From NCBI RefSeq assembly GCF_003362725.1, contig NZ_QKTV01000005.1:1-64000 (forward strand): a stretch of DNA of 64,000 nucleotides, read 5' to 3'. A program made the position numbers and the translations under genes. Shown here piece after piece: positions 26,462-35,608 of this stretch. The DNA is from Winogradskyella aurantiaca (GTDB lineage: Bacteria > Bacteroidota > Bacteroidia > Flavobacteriales > Flavobacteriaceae). The notes below the pieces were generated by a model that ran no database searches, had not been told where the DNA came from, and worked only from the letters and a program-made list of their open reading frames with translations. Each line of letters opens with the position of its first letter. Position 1 is the stretch's first letter.

Positions 26462-27562
26462 CTAAACTCTTCTTGGGACCACTTTCTCCCTAATATTTAA
26501 GAAGTATGTTTCTATAGATCGATAGAGTATTTCAGCCAGAAGAAAAGAAAGTAGCCAGTATATAATTATTAAACCTTTAGTATTAATATCATGCTCTTTT
26601 ATCACTAATAGAACTAACGAATAGTTCACTAAATACAATGCATAAGACCGCTTGCTTATATATGTTATTATCTGTTTAATGGCTTGTTTTGCTTTTAACT
26701 CTAAAAGGAATGGAAATGCACAAGCGATACTTGCGCTGGTTAAACTCAAATACCCTAAATAAAAAAATAGTTTATGGTTAATCGGATTTAAACTAAAAAT
26801 TACAATAGCGATATTAATGGTAATAAATATCCCTACTGATATGGCCAAGAAGATTTTCTTATAACGGAAGAAGTTGGTATTGTGCCATCGTAAATATGCT
26901 AAAACAAAGCCAATATAAATAGCATCTAGCCTGTAAAGAACTACTTTTCTAAATAATTGAGACCACTCATGAAATGTATTTGAAACTGCATTCAGACCAT
27001 GGATATACTTAATTAGAGCAAGTAGAAGGATGATTAAAATAGTTGTATTTATAAAAACCCTGTGTTTTAATCTCATTTTGAACAAACTAATCAGTAAAAA
27101 TATTAGAAGTGGTAATATTATGTATGCATACTCCTCAATAGACAAACTCCAGGCTTCTGAAAAAAAATCAGGATGTGTTTGGATGAAATTCTGAATAAAA
27201 ACAAAATACATCCATATCTGGTCTGGAATAGCACCATGCAAAATGAGATATACGCAAATGTTCACGATTAATACAACTAAATAATTAGGCAATGTCCTTA
27301 ACCAACGTCGTTTCCAAAAAAAATATAAATCATTAAAGGAAGTATGGTTATTGGATAGAAGCTTAAGGATAATACCTCCTACCAAAAAGCCACTTAGCAC
27401 AAAAAATATGTCCACCCCTGTAGCACCCAATAACCTAAGTGCATCAATCACTATTCCAGATTGTCTAGGTAAAAGAAATGTGGTGTGGGAAACCATGACC
27501 AGAAGGATAGCCACGGCTCTTATAAAATCCAAACCAAAATTCCTCTTTAAATCTTGTTCCAC
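26462..27562 (-). CDS. Acyltransferase 3 family membrane protein
   Basis: 366 residues with about ten membrane helices. The acyltransferase-3 signatures are clear: RNFGLDFIRAVAILLVMVSH at the N-terminus with the conserved His, GATGVDIFFVLSGFLVGGI, and RRWLRTLPNYLV; SEAWSLSIEEYAYIILPLL follows. Such proteins (OafA/NodX/YrhL) transfer acetyl or other acyl groups to surface sugars or exported small molecules. There is no glycan gene nearby, so the substrate is open. It is isolated by long AT-rich gaps on both sides (357 and 161 bases), unlike its tightly packed neighbours, which hints at a separate insertion. Confidence 0.9.
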   Translation of the reverse strand: MEQDLKRNFGLDFIRAVAILLVMVSHTTFLLPRQSGIVIDALRLLGATGVDIFFVLSGFLVGGIILKLLSNNHTSFNDLYFFWKRRWLRTLPNYLVVLIVNICVYLILHGAIPDQIWMYFVFIQNFIQTHPDFFSEAWSLSIEEYAYIILPLLIFLLISLFKMRLKHRVFINTTILIILLLALIKYIHGLNAVSNTFHEWSQLFRKVVLYRLDAIYIGFVLAYLRWHNTNFFRYKKIFLAISVGIFITINIAIVIFSLNPINHKLFFYLGYLSLTSASIACAFPFLLELKAKQAIKQIITYISKRSYALYLVNYSLVLLVIKEHDINTKGLIIIYWLLSFLLAEILYRSIETYFLNIREKVVPRRV

Positions 27563-27723
27563 ACTCGGATTTACAGCATAAACTAAATTAATACGTCATA
27601 AACTTCTACCATAGTAGATATTACCCGAGGGTATGAGGTTAAAAGGGACTCATACAAGGCAATTACCATCTAATATTCCCGATAAAATCGAGCTACTAAA
27701 GTGGGATATTTGGAAATAACCCA

Positions 27724-28677
27724 CTAAAATAAGCTGCTGATGATGCCCTCATCAGTTATACCTTCAGCCTCTGCCTTGTAATTTTTAATAATTCTATGCT
27801 TCAAAATTCCTGTAGCAATGGCCTGAACATCCTCAATATCAGGTGAAAACTTGCCGTTAATTGCAGCATGTGTTTTAGCGGCTAAAATTAAGTTTTGAGA
27901 AGCTCTCGGCCCTGCTCCCCAATCCACAAACTCTTTCACAATACTGGCTGCTGTGCTTGCCTTAGGTCTTGTTTTTGCTACCAACGAAACGGCATACTCA
28001 ACAACATTGTCAGCCACTGGAATTCGTCTTATCACGTTCTGGTAATTTATGATCTCTTGAGCGGTTAACAGAGCATTAACTTCCACCGTTAAATCAGTTG
28101 TTGTTGCCTTTACAACTTGGACCTCTTCCTGAAAAGAAGGATATTCTAATCGTATGGCAAACATAAAACGATCTAGCTGTGCCTCTGGTAATGGATAGGT
28201 TCCCTCCTGTTCAATTGGGTTTTGTGTTGCAAGAACAAAATACGGCAAATCCAAATTATAACGGTGCCCAGCTACTGTTACGGCTCGCTCTTGCATAGCC
28301 TCAAGTAATGCAGCCTGAGTTTTTGGCGGTGTTCTGTTAATCTCATCCGCTAAAATGATATTGGCGAAAATAGGTCCTTTTATAAACTTAAAATGGCGTT
28401 CTTCGTCTAATATCTCACTTCCTAGAATATCGCTTGGCATCAAATCGGGAGTAAACTGAATACGTTTAAAATCCAGTCCCAAAGCTTGTGCAATGGTATT
28501 TACCATTAGTGTTTTTGCCAGACCGGGAACGCCAACTAATAGAGAGTGCCCGCCTGAAAAAATAGAAATTAATATTTGGTTTATTACATCTTCCTGACCA
28601 ACAATGACCTTGGCAATCTCAGCCTGAAGCGCTTTATATTTATCTACAAAGGCCTCAATAGTTTGAACATCTGACAT
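27724..28677 (-). CDS. MoxR-family AAA+ ATPase
   Basis: 317 residues from the ATG at 28677, whose A is shared with the preceding stop (TAATG). MoxR signatures: IVGQEDVINQILI, Walker A GVPGLAKT, Walker B ILADEINR, sensor TQNPIEQEGTYPLPEAQLDRFM. These ATPases act as chaperones in maturation of complexes, usually beside DUF58 and von Willebrand proteins; here the partners are prolyl isomerases instead. Coupling to the SurA-like gene suggests a role in envelope protein folding (inference). Confidence 0.95.
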   Translation of the reverse strand: MSDVQTIEAFVDKYKALQAEIAKVIVGQEDVINQILISIFSGGHSLLVGVPGLAKTLMVNTIAQALGLDFKRIQFTPDLMPSDILGSEILDEERHFKFIKGPIFANIILADEINRTPPKTQAALLEAMQERAVTVAGHRYNLDLPYFVLATQNPIEQEGTYPLPEAQLDRFMFAIRLEYPSFQEEVQVVKATTTDLTVEVNALLTAQEIINYQNVIRRIPVADNVVEYAVSLVAKTRPKASTAASIVKEFVDWGAGPRASQNLILAAKTHAAINGKFSPDIEDVQAIATGILKHRIIKNYKAEAEGITDEGIISSLF

Positions 28678-30098
28678 TACTTCGTTTTCTTTAACCAATT
28701 ACCATTAAAATCACAATTTCTAAAATCCCCATTAATTTTAATATAGGTCTCCATAATTGCATCTTCTTGCCATTCGCCGATAGCCTTAAATTGTTTGTCT
28801 TGCAATGCAAGATCCTTAATTTTCACATAATCTCTTGCATAATCAGCCTCATGTTCATCTAACCTATCAGTTACTGTTAGAATCTTAAATTTTATGCGAT
28901 TAATTCTATCCTCATCTTGAAGAACAGGACTAACTTCACCATCACCTAAATTTTGAATTTGCGCATATAATTCAGGATCCATTTTAGTCAATTCAAAATT
29001 AAAATCTTGAGTAGTTGGATTCATTAGTTGCCCACCTTCGTATTTGGTTTCTTCCTCATCACTGAATTCTAAGGCTGCTTCCTGAAAAGTGACAACGCCT
29101 TCTACAATCTTAGATCTCGCTAAATCAATTTTATCTTTGGCATCTTGAATAGCTTCTTGAGTAATTTCTGGTCTAATTAGAATATGACGTACCTCATACT
29201 CCTGCCCTCTTACTTTCTCCAGGAAAATGATATGATATCCAAATTCAGTTTCAAAAGGATCGGAGATTTCCCCTTCTTGAAGTGAAAATGCAACATCTCT
29301 GAATTCTTTAACCATCCTTGGGCGTTTTCTATTAAGAGTGTACTTTCCTCCGTTACGTTTAGAGGCGGTATCATCTGAGTATAGTAAAACTTTTGTAGTA
29401 AAGCTCGCTCCATTATCCTCAATATCTGACTTAAAACTTTCCAATTTTTTAATAGTCTCTTGCCTAGATTCTTCTGAGACTTCTGGAATCACTACAATTT
29501 GGGCCACTTTTAATTCTGTTCCAAATGTAGGTTTATCATCTCCGAGGCTATTGAAAAATAAACGAACCTCCTCAGGAGTTATTTCTATATCACCAACTAT
29601 CTTTCGCTGCATTTCAGTCGCCAAATAATTCATAGAATTAATTTCAAACATTTCTTCTCTCAGGGCTTCCTCAGATTCTTTGTTATAGAGTTTGAGAATG
29701 TAATCCAAATCCCCATTGGTTTGAGCTAAAAACATTTCAAGTTGTTGATCAACATTAGAACGGATTTGAAGTTCATTAACCATAATACTATCCTGAACTG
29801 CACCATGCGCATAAAGTTTTTCCTCTAACATACTACCAAATAACTCACACCTGGTCAAATCTCCCATATCGCCACCTTCAGCCTTTATTTGTTGAATCCG
29901 TCTATCTAAATCCGAATCCAATAAAATATAATCTCCAACCACTGCAGCTACACCATCAGCTTTAATTCTTCCTGAGGTAATGATTTCTTTCTTTTCTTCC
30001 TTTTGTTCCTCCTTCTCCTCTTCTACAATGATTTCTTGAGCCAATGTAAATTGACCAAATGCCAGAATCATTAGCAGATATAACATGGACTTATTCAT
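28677..30098 (-). CDS. SurA-like periplasmic peptidylprolyl isomerase
   Basis: 473 residues from ATG 30098, which gives a clean signal peptide (MNKSMLYLLMILAFGQFTLAQ). The longer form from 30128 overlaps the upstream gene more. After a Lys/Glu-rich linker comes a SurA N-terminal-like chaperone region (about 35-160), then two parvulin domains (about 165-275 and 280-385) with EFGYHIIFLEKVRGQEYEVRHILIRPE at the junction. It resembles SurA, which escorts outer-membrane proteins. Middle of a three-isomerase array, coupled to the MoxR gene by TAATG. Confidence 0.92.
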   Translation of the reverse strand: MNKSMLYLLMILAFGQFTLAQEIIVEEEKEEQKEEKKEIITSGRIKADGVAAVVGDYILLDSDLDRRIQQIKAEGGDMGDLTRCELFGSMLEEKLYAHGAVQDSIMVNELQIRSNVDQQLEMFLAQTNGDLDYILKLYNKESEEALREEMFEINSMNYLATEMQRKIVGDIEITPEEVRLFFNSLGDDKPTFGTELKVAQIVVIPEVSEESRQETIKKLESFKSDIEDNGASFTTKVLLYSDDTASKRNGGKYTLNRKRPRMVKEFRDVAFSLQEGEISDPFETEFGYHIIFLEKVRGQEYEVRHILIRPEITQEAIQDAKDKIDLARSKIVEGVVTFQEAALEFSDEEETKYEGGQLMNPTTQDFNFELTKMDPELYAQIQNLGDGEVSPVLQDEDRINRIKFKILTVTDRLDEHEADYARDYVKIKDLALQDKQFKAIGEWQEDAIMETYIKINGDFRNCDFNGNWLKKTK

Positions 30099-30939
30099 AA
30101 ATTTCAAATTCGTTTGTCTTAATAGCATCTTTTATAATATCGTTCTCGAGTTCTTTCGTAAGTTCTAATTTGCGCTTATTTAGGACCAATTGCTGAATGG
30201 TAGGCAAAACATACGACAAAGGGGCATAATCGTAGAGTCTTTTTTTGTCAACCACCTTAATCAAATATAGGTTGATAGAATCTTTAAGTTGCATAAAATT
30301 AGAGATTTTTAACACTTCGTCCTTTGTGTTTACATCTATTATCGGAATCTTCTTTAGCACCTCATTTTCATCAACCCAAACGGAATCATTTAATGCATAA
30401 GAATTAAATTGAAGTTTTATAGAATCTAAAAATACACGGTCCGTGCTATCATATGTACGTAGCCGTTCCGCCACTTCCTTAAGGTTCAATGCACTTAAAG
30501 AAATGTTGATATAACGGAGTTTGATAATATTTTCATTCAGCTTGAAAGATTCTCTATTGGCCAGATAGAACTCCTCAGCCTCCTTAAAAGTGATAATGGT
30601 ATCTATATTCTTAAGCACTAATCCATCCAGATAAGCTTTAGTAAACAAGTCATTTTTATACTGAATAACAAGAGCTTCAAAATCAGATTGCTGCGACTCT
30701 GTTAAGTTTCTCTGTGCACCATCCATCAGTAAATGTTGCCTTGCCCATCTATTTATATAAGAATTGACAACAAGTATACTATCAGGTTTAGAAATCCCAT
30801 CAGGAACCAAGTCCTCAATCTCATTCATGTAGAGGTATTTATCCTTGACACGGGCAATTACCTGCTCTTCTTCTACCTTATTAAAATACCCACAACTAAC
30901 AACAACCCCAATTAGGATGATATAAACCCCTCTTCTCAA
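30091..30939 (-). CDS. Lipoprotein related to the SurA/PpiC N-terminal region
   Basis: 282 residues with a lipoprotein signal (YIILIGVVVSCGYFN). The mature part is mostly helical with VARVKDKYLYMNEIEDL-like opening (IARVKDKYLYMNEIE), matching the start of SurA-type chaperone domains, but I see no complete parvulin domain. It lies between two bona fide parvulin genes (four-base gap upstream, eight-base overlap downstream). A chaperone-only accessory lipoprotein is my reading; confidence in the function is low. Confidence 0.75.
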   Translation of the reverse strand: MRRGVYIILIGVVVSCGYFNKVEEEQVIARVKDKYLYMNEIEDLVPDGISKPDSILVVNSYINRWARQHLLMDGAQRNLTESQQSDFEALVIQYKNDLFTKAYLDGLVLKNIDTIITFKEAEEFYLANRESFKLNENIIKLRYINISLSALNLKEVAERLRTYDSTDRVFLDSIKLQFNSYALNDSVWVDENEVLKKIPIIDVNTKDEVLKISNFMQLKDSINLYLIKVVDKKRLYDYAPLSYVLPTIQQLVLNKRKLELTKELENDIIKDAIKTNEFEIYE

Positions 30940-30943
30940 TACT

Positions 30944-32875
30944 TCAATAATTACGCTTTAGATCATTAAATACTTCCTGATTTACCCAAACAGGATAAGT
31001 CTGCTTTAACTCTGCCAACCATTCTGCCTCTAGTGACTGCTGGTAATCACCTGTTAACTGTCCTCTCGCCTCTTCAAATGTTTTAGGTCCTGAAGGAATG
31101 GTTCTAATAACTTTTATTAAATGAAACGATCCATTGTGCTCATAAATAACAGCCTTATTCTCTTGCAGATCTAATTCTTCCGGAAGTTTTGCTGAACCAA
31201 CATCAAAAATTCCCAATGTATATATAACATCGGAGCCAGTTTCAGATTGTTCCTTTCGCAATAGTTCAATACCCTCTAGGTTAAACATTTCCGTTTCTAT
31301 GTTAAGCTCTTTTTTATTTGAAGAGCTTGCCATAATCACTTCAACACGTTTATTCCATTGATACTCCCCCGCATGATTCTTGTGGTAGGTTTTTAGTCCA
31401 ATTGAATCCTTGACCGCCCTATTCCATACTTGGGTCTCCATTAATTCAAAAAGTAGTAACCCATCTTGGTATTCTTTTAGAATAGCCGCAAACTCTGGAT
31501 TTTCATTAACTAAGTTCTCCTCTCTAAACTTTATAATAGACGCGTTAAAAAAGTTATTATAAGACCTATCATAAATTAGGTCATAATCTTCCTTTTTGTT
31601 GAAGTAATTCCTTTGTAATCCTAAGAGGAATTTACCAAAATCTTGATAAGTAAAGTGCTTTTCGTTAATTGAAAAAATAGGTTTGTCTGTTGGAAACCCT
31701 TCTGGTAGTTTCCATTGGCGTTTAAAAAAATCATCATTCATAATAGACACGAAATAAGTCTTTGCCATATCATCCTCTTTAACCATGTATTTTGATCTTA
31801 GTTCCTCAACTAGCGCGGCGTTTATAATTTTAGATCTTGAATCTCGTTTCACCCTATTTTGAAGTGTTGTCTTTAAAGATTCAAAGTCAGCTAAAGGTTC
31901 CAGTTTTAATCGTTTAACTATATGCCAGCCAAACTTAGTTTCAAATGGTTTGGAAATATCTCCATCCGCTTTCAATGAATAAACTGCTTCTTCAAATTCT
32001 AGCGAACTCAATTCTCCACTCTTAAACGGACGCAATTCTCCACCTTTAGCAGCAGAACCTTTATCATCTGAAAATTGCTTGGCCAAATTTTCAAAGGAGT
32101 CTCCTGATTCCAGTTTCATATAGATGGTCTTAATGCGCTCTTCAGGAATAATAGTTGAATCTTTTTGCTGATTTGCCACCATGATATGTGCTGCGGTCAT
32201 AGTACCTCTAGATGACCTTTTGTCCAAAACTTTAACTACGTGATATCCAAATTTGGTTCTAAATGGTCTTGATACTGTTCCTACTTCAGTTTTATAGGCC
32301 ATAGTTTCAAAACTATATACCATTCTGAAGGCAGAGAAATACCCTAAATCTTCAACAAACATAGACTTGCCATCATGAAGCTCTTCTTTTAGTGATTCTA
32401 AATCCTCATTTTGAAGACGTTCTTTTAACAAAAGTGCCTTATTATAGGCGGCCAGTGTATCTGTTTCATTTTCTTCTAATCGCACCAATATATGAGCCGC
32501 CTTAACATCTAACTTCATTCGATCATAAGCTTCCTTAACCAACGCTTCGGTCACTTTACTTTCGGCTATATATGATCTGGTGAGCTGACGTTTATAATTT
32601 TCAAACTCTTTAATATAATTTTGATCTTTATCCAAACCTAATCGCTTAGCCTCATTAAGTTTCAACTGGTATTCGATAAATAATTCTAAATAGTTATCAA
32701 GATCCTTCTGATCCTCGTCTTTGACAAGATCTAGATTCTTTGAATAAACTTTTAAAAATTCTTCCGATGTGATCGAATCGTTATTGACCACCAAAAGGAC
32801 ACTGTTGTTTTGAGTACTAGCAAAAAAAGATACCAGAAAAAAACAGCTAAAAGACAATATGGATTTATAATTCAT
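30944..32875 (-). CDS. Periplasmic peptidylprolyl isomerase with two parvulin domains
   Basis: 643 residues from ATG 32875, giving a signal peptide (MNYKSILSFSCFFLVSFFAST). A SurA_N-like part is followed by two parvulin domains (about 125-230, KAAHILVRLEENET...KFGYHVVKVLDKR; and 233-335, TAAHIMVANQQ...KFGWHIVKRLKLE) and a long C-terminal region (340-640) without a clear family. First gene of the isomerase/MoxR operon. Probably assists outer-membrane or type IX cargo folding (inference). No consensus promoter was found in the 280-base gap upstream (32876-33155), where I see nothing else. Confidence 0.92.
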   Translation of the reverse strand: MNYKSILSFSCFFLVSFFASTQNNSVLLVVNNDSITSEEFLKVYSKNLDLVKDEDQKDLDNYLELFIEYQLKLNEAKRLGLDKDQNYIKEFENYKRQLTRSYIAESKVTEALVKEAYDRMKLDVKAAHILVRLEENETDTLAAYNKALLLKERLQNEDLESLKEELHDGKSMFVEDLGYFSAFRMVYSFETMAYKTEVGTVSRPFRTKFGYHVVKVLDKRSSRGTMTAAHIMVANQQKDSTIIPEERIKTIYMKLESGDSFENLAKQFSDDKGSAAKGGELRPFKSGELSSLEFEEAVYSLKADGDISKPFETKFGWHIVKRLKLEPLADFESLKTTLQNRVKRDSRSKIINAALVEELRSKYMVKEDDMAKTYFVSIMNDDFFKRQWKLPEGFPTDKPIFSINEKHFTYQDFGKFLLGLQRNYFNKKEDYDLIYDRSYNNFFNASIIKFREENLVNENPEFAAILKEYQDGLLLFELMETQVWNRAVKDSIGLKTYHKNHAGEYQWNKRVEVIMASSSNKKELNIETEMFNLEGIELLRKEQSETGSDVIYTLGIFDVGSAKLPEELDLQENKAVIYEHNGSFHLIKVIRTIPSGPKTFEEARGQLTGDYQQSLEAEWLAELKQTYPVWVNQEVFNDLKRNY

Positions 32876-33155
32876 AGTGAACACTTGGGGGATGTAAATC
32901 CCGAAATTTTAATACAAACTTGAAGGCCGTAAATATCTTAAATCAGCTGGTAAAATTAAAACAAATGCCTGTTTAATCAACTTTTTATGATGCATTTAAC
33001 CGTGACTAAATGCAGTTTTTAACGACAAAGAGTTCGGGTCAAAAATTATAACAAGTATTTCGTTATTTTTTGGTCCATTCCTTTTGAATAAATAGCATTA
33101 GTTTGTTTCTTTAATCTCTGTATAATAGTTCAACAATTAATTCTTTTCAACAGAC

Positions 33156-33611
33156 ATGACCTATTCATGTGAGATCGTCATTGATAGACCTGTTAATGAA
33201 GTTATTTCTAAACTCGACTCAGTACAAAATTTAAAACATTGGCAGTCTGGTCTGGTGTCTACAGAACACTTGTCTGGAACGCCAGGAGAATTGGGTGCTA
33301 AAATGCGTTTAAAATACCGATTTGGAAAGCGCGAAATGGAAATGGTTGAAACCATACTTAAACGTGCCTTTCCAACAGAGTTTCATGCATCCTACACTAC
33401 CAAGGGGATGAGAAATATTCAAAAAAACTACTTCACCTCAACTAAACAAGGCTTTACCCAATGGGTATCTGAATCTGAATTTCAACCCACAAACTTAAGA
33501 ATGCGGGCCATGCTTTTTTTAATGCCAAGTGCCTTTAAAAAACAATCCTTTCGATATATGTCGGACTTCAAAAGATTTGTTGAGGAAGGGACCTCCGTTT
33601 CTAATGCGTAA
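33156..33611 (+). CDS. SRPBCC (START-like) family protein
   Basis: 151-residue protein of the Bet v1-like superfamily: it opens MTYSCEIVIDRPVNEVISKLDSVQNLKHWQ (the typical first strand, helix and W), with hydrophobic-pocket strands after. Such proteins bind small hydrophobic ligands, and no more specific function is visible. It overlaps the next small gene by eight bases and is convergent with the carotenoid genes. Confidence 0.85.
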   Translation: MTYSCEIVIDRPVNEVISKLDSVQNLKHWQSGLVSTEHLSGTPGELGAKMRLKYRFGKREMEMVETILKRAFPTEFHASYTTKGMRNIQKNYFTSTKQGFTQWVSESEFQPTNLRMRAMLFLMPSAFKKQSFRYMSDFKRFVEEGTSVSNA

Positions 33612-33840
33612 CCTAAAACTCATCTGGGATTTCCGAGGGCCGGCTGCAGAAAAAACAGCCGAACATCATCTTATTCATTTGAAGCAGTATGTGTCTATGA
33701 ATAACCTGAATATTAACATCTTCGGAACTGAGTCTTTAAATGAGATGCACCACATAGCATTTTTAGTATGTGCTGAAAAGAACATGCCACCCATCCGCGA
33801 TGCATTGAAACCGCACAGAGGTCAAGTCTATACTGGCTAA
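33604..33840 (+). CDS. Conserved small protein of unknown function
   Basis: 78 residues from ATG 33604 (MRNLKLIWDFRGPAAEKTAEHHLIHL). An in-frame start upstream at 33529 would lie fully inside the SRPBCC gene and is unlikely. I do not recognise a domain. His-rich helix (EHHLIHLKQYV) and alternating strand MHHIAFLVCAEKNMPPIRDALKPH suggest a small alpha/beta fold. It overlaps the SRPBCC gene by eight bases and the end of the convergent crtY gene by four. Confidence 0.75.
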   Translation: MRNLKLIWDFRGPAAEKTAEHHLIHLKQYVSMNNLNINIFGTESLNEMHHIAFLVCAEKNMPPIRDALKPHRGQVYTG

Positions 33841-34976
33841 AAAACCCGTTTTATAAGGGCTGAGACAAACTGACCTGATGGGACCGAAGTTATAATTTTT
33901 AGATCCTCGAGTAAACTCGATTCCTCATCCAGAAATCTGAAGATGGTCTTTAGGTTTGTTTTCTTAAATAAACTAGTAAATAATTTAGACCCCACCCCAT
34001 TATGTTTACTTAAGACATCTAACAACAGTAAATCATAATACCAGAATTTAGTGGTCCTATGAAACTTAGCGAGATTTGATTCTACTTTTAGAAAATTGAT
34101 AAGTGCTTTTGTCTTTTTTGTAGTGCTCATGAAGGTATAACCAGTGCTAGCTTTAGTCCACCCGCCTGCAGTACCTATGTGCAATAAGTTGGTCGAATTA
34201 TTATTGTGAAATTTAAAAGAAGTCATAGGTATAGACCCATATTCTGTTTCTTTAACTTCATATTCTTTGAAGCCTTTCTGTTTTAGATACTCCACAATTG
34301 CATTTTCATACTCCTTTTTATCAAGGAGGTCTTTAGAAAATAAGGTGTATTCAAATAAGGCTTCTGTTTTACTTAATGGTAGTACATACATGAATCTGGT
34401 ATTCCCACTTTGGGCTAAATCAAAGTCCATAAATGTTGCTACAGAATCATCAAAGCTACCTGAATTAAGTTTTATAAACCACCCCAAAAAATGCTGTTTC
34501 AATACGGGATATCTGTCCTGATTCTCATACGAAATTCCAATTTGAGTACTATTGAATACCTTATTCGCTTCATAGGTATCCGAAGCACCTTCAATTATGA
34601 CTTGCTCACCTTGATCATTAAATCCGATAATCGTATCCGATACAAACTTTATGTTGGATTGCTTCTTAATACTTTCCCACAAAAAGTCATAAAAGTTAGC
34701 ACTTCTAATCATTTTATAGCTGTAAGGATCCGCTTCATACTCTTTTGAAAATACTGAACTTCCGAAATAGATTTTATGCCAAGATTTGGTTAAAATAGAA
34801 TCCCATTCGCCTTCAGAGTCTTCCCAATAGCACCAGGTTCTATCATTACCCTTATTTTCTTCTTTATCGAGAATAACTATTGACTTGCTACTAAAAAAGG
34901 AATCATTAGCCATCCGATAAGCCAACATTAAACCGGATGCTCCTGCACCTAATATGATGTAATCAGCTTTGGTCAT
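33837..34976 (-). CDS. crtY: Lycopene beta-cyclase
   Basis: 379-residue FAD/NAD-dependent cyclase of the CrtY/CrtL family: nucleotide-binding motif YIILGAGASGLMLAYRM, then the cyclase signature DRTWCYWED near residue 45 and a conserved Gly-rich block IGTAGGWTKASTGYTF. It forms beta rings on lycopene. Its ATG overlaps the cruF stop (ATGA), so crtD-cruF-crtY are translated together. Confidence 0.93.
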   Translation of the reverse strand: MTKADYIILGAGASGLMLAYRMANDSFFSSKSIVILDKEENKGNDRTWCYWEDSEGEWDSILTKSWHKIYFGSSVFSKEYEADPYSYKMIRSANFYDFLWESIKKQSNIKFVSDTIIGFNDQGEQVIIEGASDTYEANKVFNSTQIGISYENQDRYPVLKQHFLGWFIKLNSGSFDDSVATFMDFDLAQSGNTRFMYVLPLSKTEALFEYTLFSKDLLDKKEYENAIVEYLKQKGFKEYEVKETEYGSIPMTSFKFHNNNSTNLLHIGTAGGWTKASTGYTFMSTTKKTKALINFLKVESNLAKFHRTTKFWYYDLLLLDVLSKHNGVGSKLFTSLFKKTNLKTIFRFLDEESSLLEDLKIITSVPSGQFVSALIKRVF

Positions 34977-35608
34977 ACAAACAAGAAAACGCTAAAGAAG
35001 ATTAACATGGATATAAACAAATGCAATGATATTTTTTGATTACTCTCAACCTTATAATACTGATACCCTAAGTGTGCCAAAAAGGCAATACTTAACCAAC
35101 CAAGGTAGTTTTGTATGGGTACCACTCCCCCTTCAAATTCCCAAAAATCAAACCTTGGAGCAGACACCTCAATAATCACATCCAAACCGGTCATTAAAGC
35201 AGCACCTATAAAAGCTCTCACCCAAACAGACCTACTAACAAAAGATGCAATATCCGCAGTAATAGCTGTCAATAACGCCCAATTAAAACAAATCATTACA
35301 GGGACCCCCCAGACCTTATATCCCAGGTTATTACCATATTCATAGCTTCCAAAAATAAGCCCGTAATTAACACCTAAAGCTTCAGTAATAAAGCCAAGTG
35401 CAAAGGGAATTAAAAAGCCTATGATATAGGATTTTTTAAAAGATTTTAAGTTGATAATCAGAATCAAAAAACTAAGAAGCAAGTTTAAAGGAGTAGCAGA
35501 TAAAAACCAATCGGTATAGCCCTCTGACTGAATTCCAAAAATACCGGAAATGGAAAAGAGCCAAATTAAAAATATTGAAAAATAGAGCTTGAATTTTGGA
35601 TCTATCAT
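34973..35608 (-). CDS. cruF: CruF-like carotenoid 1',2'-hydratase
   Basis: 211-residue integral membrane protein of the CruF/DUF422 carotenoid family with six or seven helices. Conserved acidic/aromatic patches include FALGFITEALGVNYGLIFGSYEYGNNLG, GVPVMICFNWALL, and DVIIEVSAPRFDFWEFE. CruF adds water across the terminal double bond of an acyclic carotenoid end (for example gamma-carotene to a 1'-hydroxy product). ATGA overlaps at both ends tie it to crtD and crtY. Confidence 0.88.
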   Translation of the reverse strand: MIDPKFKLYFSIFLIWLFSISGIFGIQSEGYTDWFLSATPLNLLLSFLILIINLKSFKKSYIIGFLIPFALGFITEALGVNYGLIFGSYEYGNNLGYKVWGVPVMICFNWALLTAITADIASFVSRSVWVRAFIGAALMTGLDVIIEVSAPRFDFWEFEGGVVPIQNYLGWLSIAFLAHLGYQYYKVESNQKISLHLFISMLIFFSVFLFV

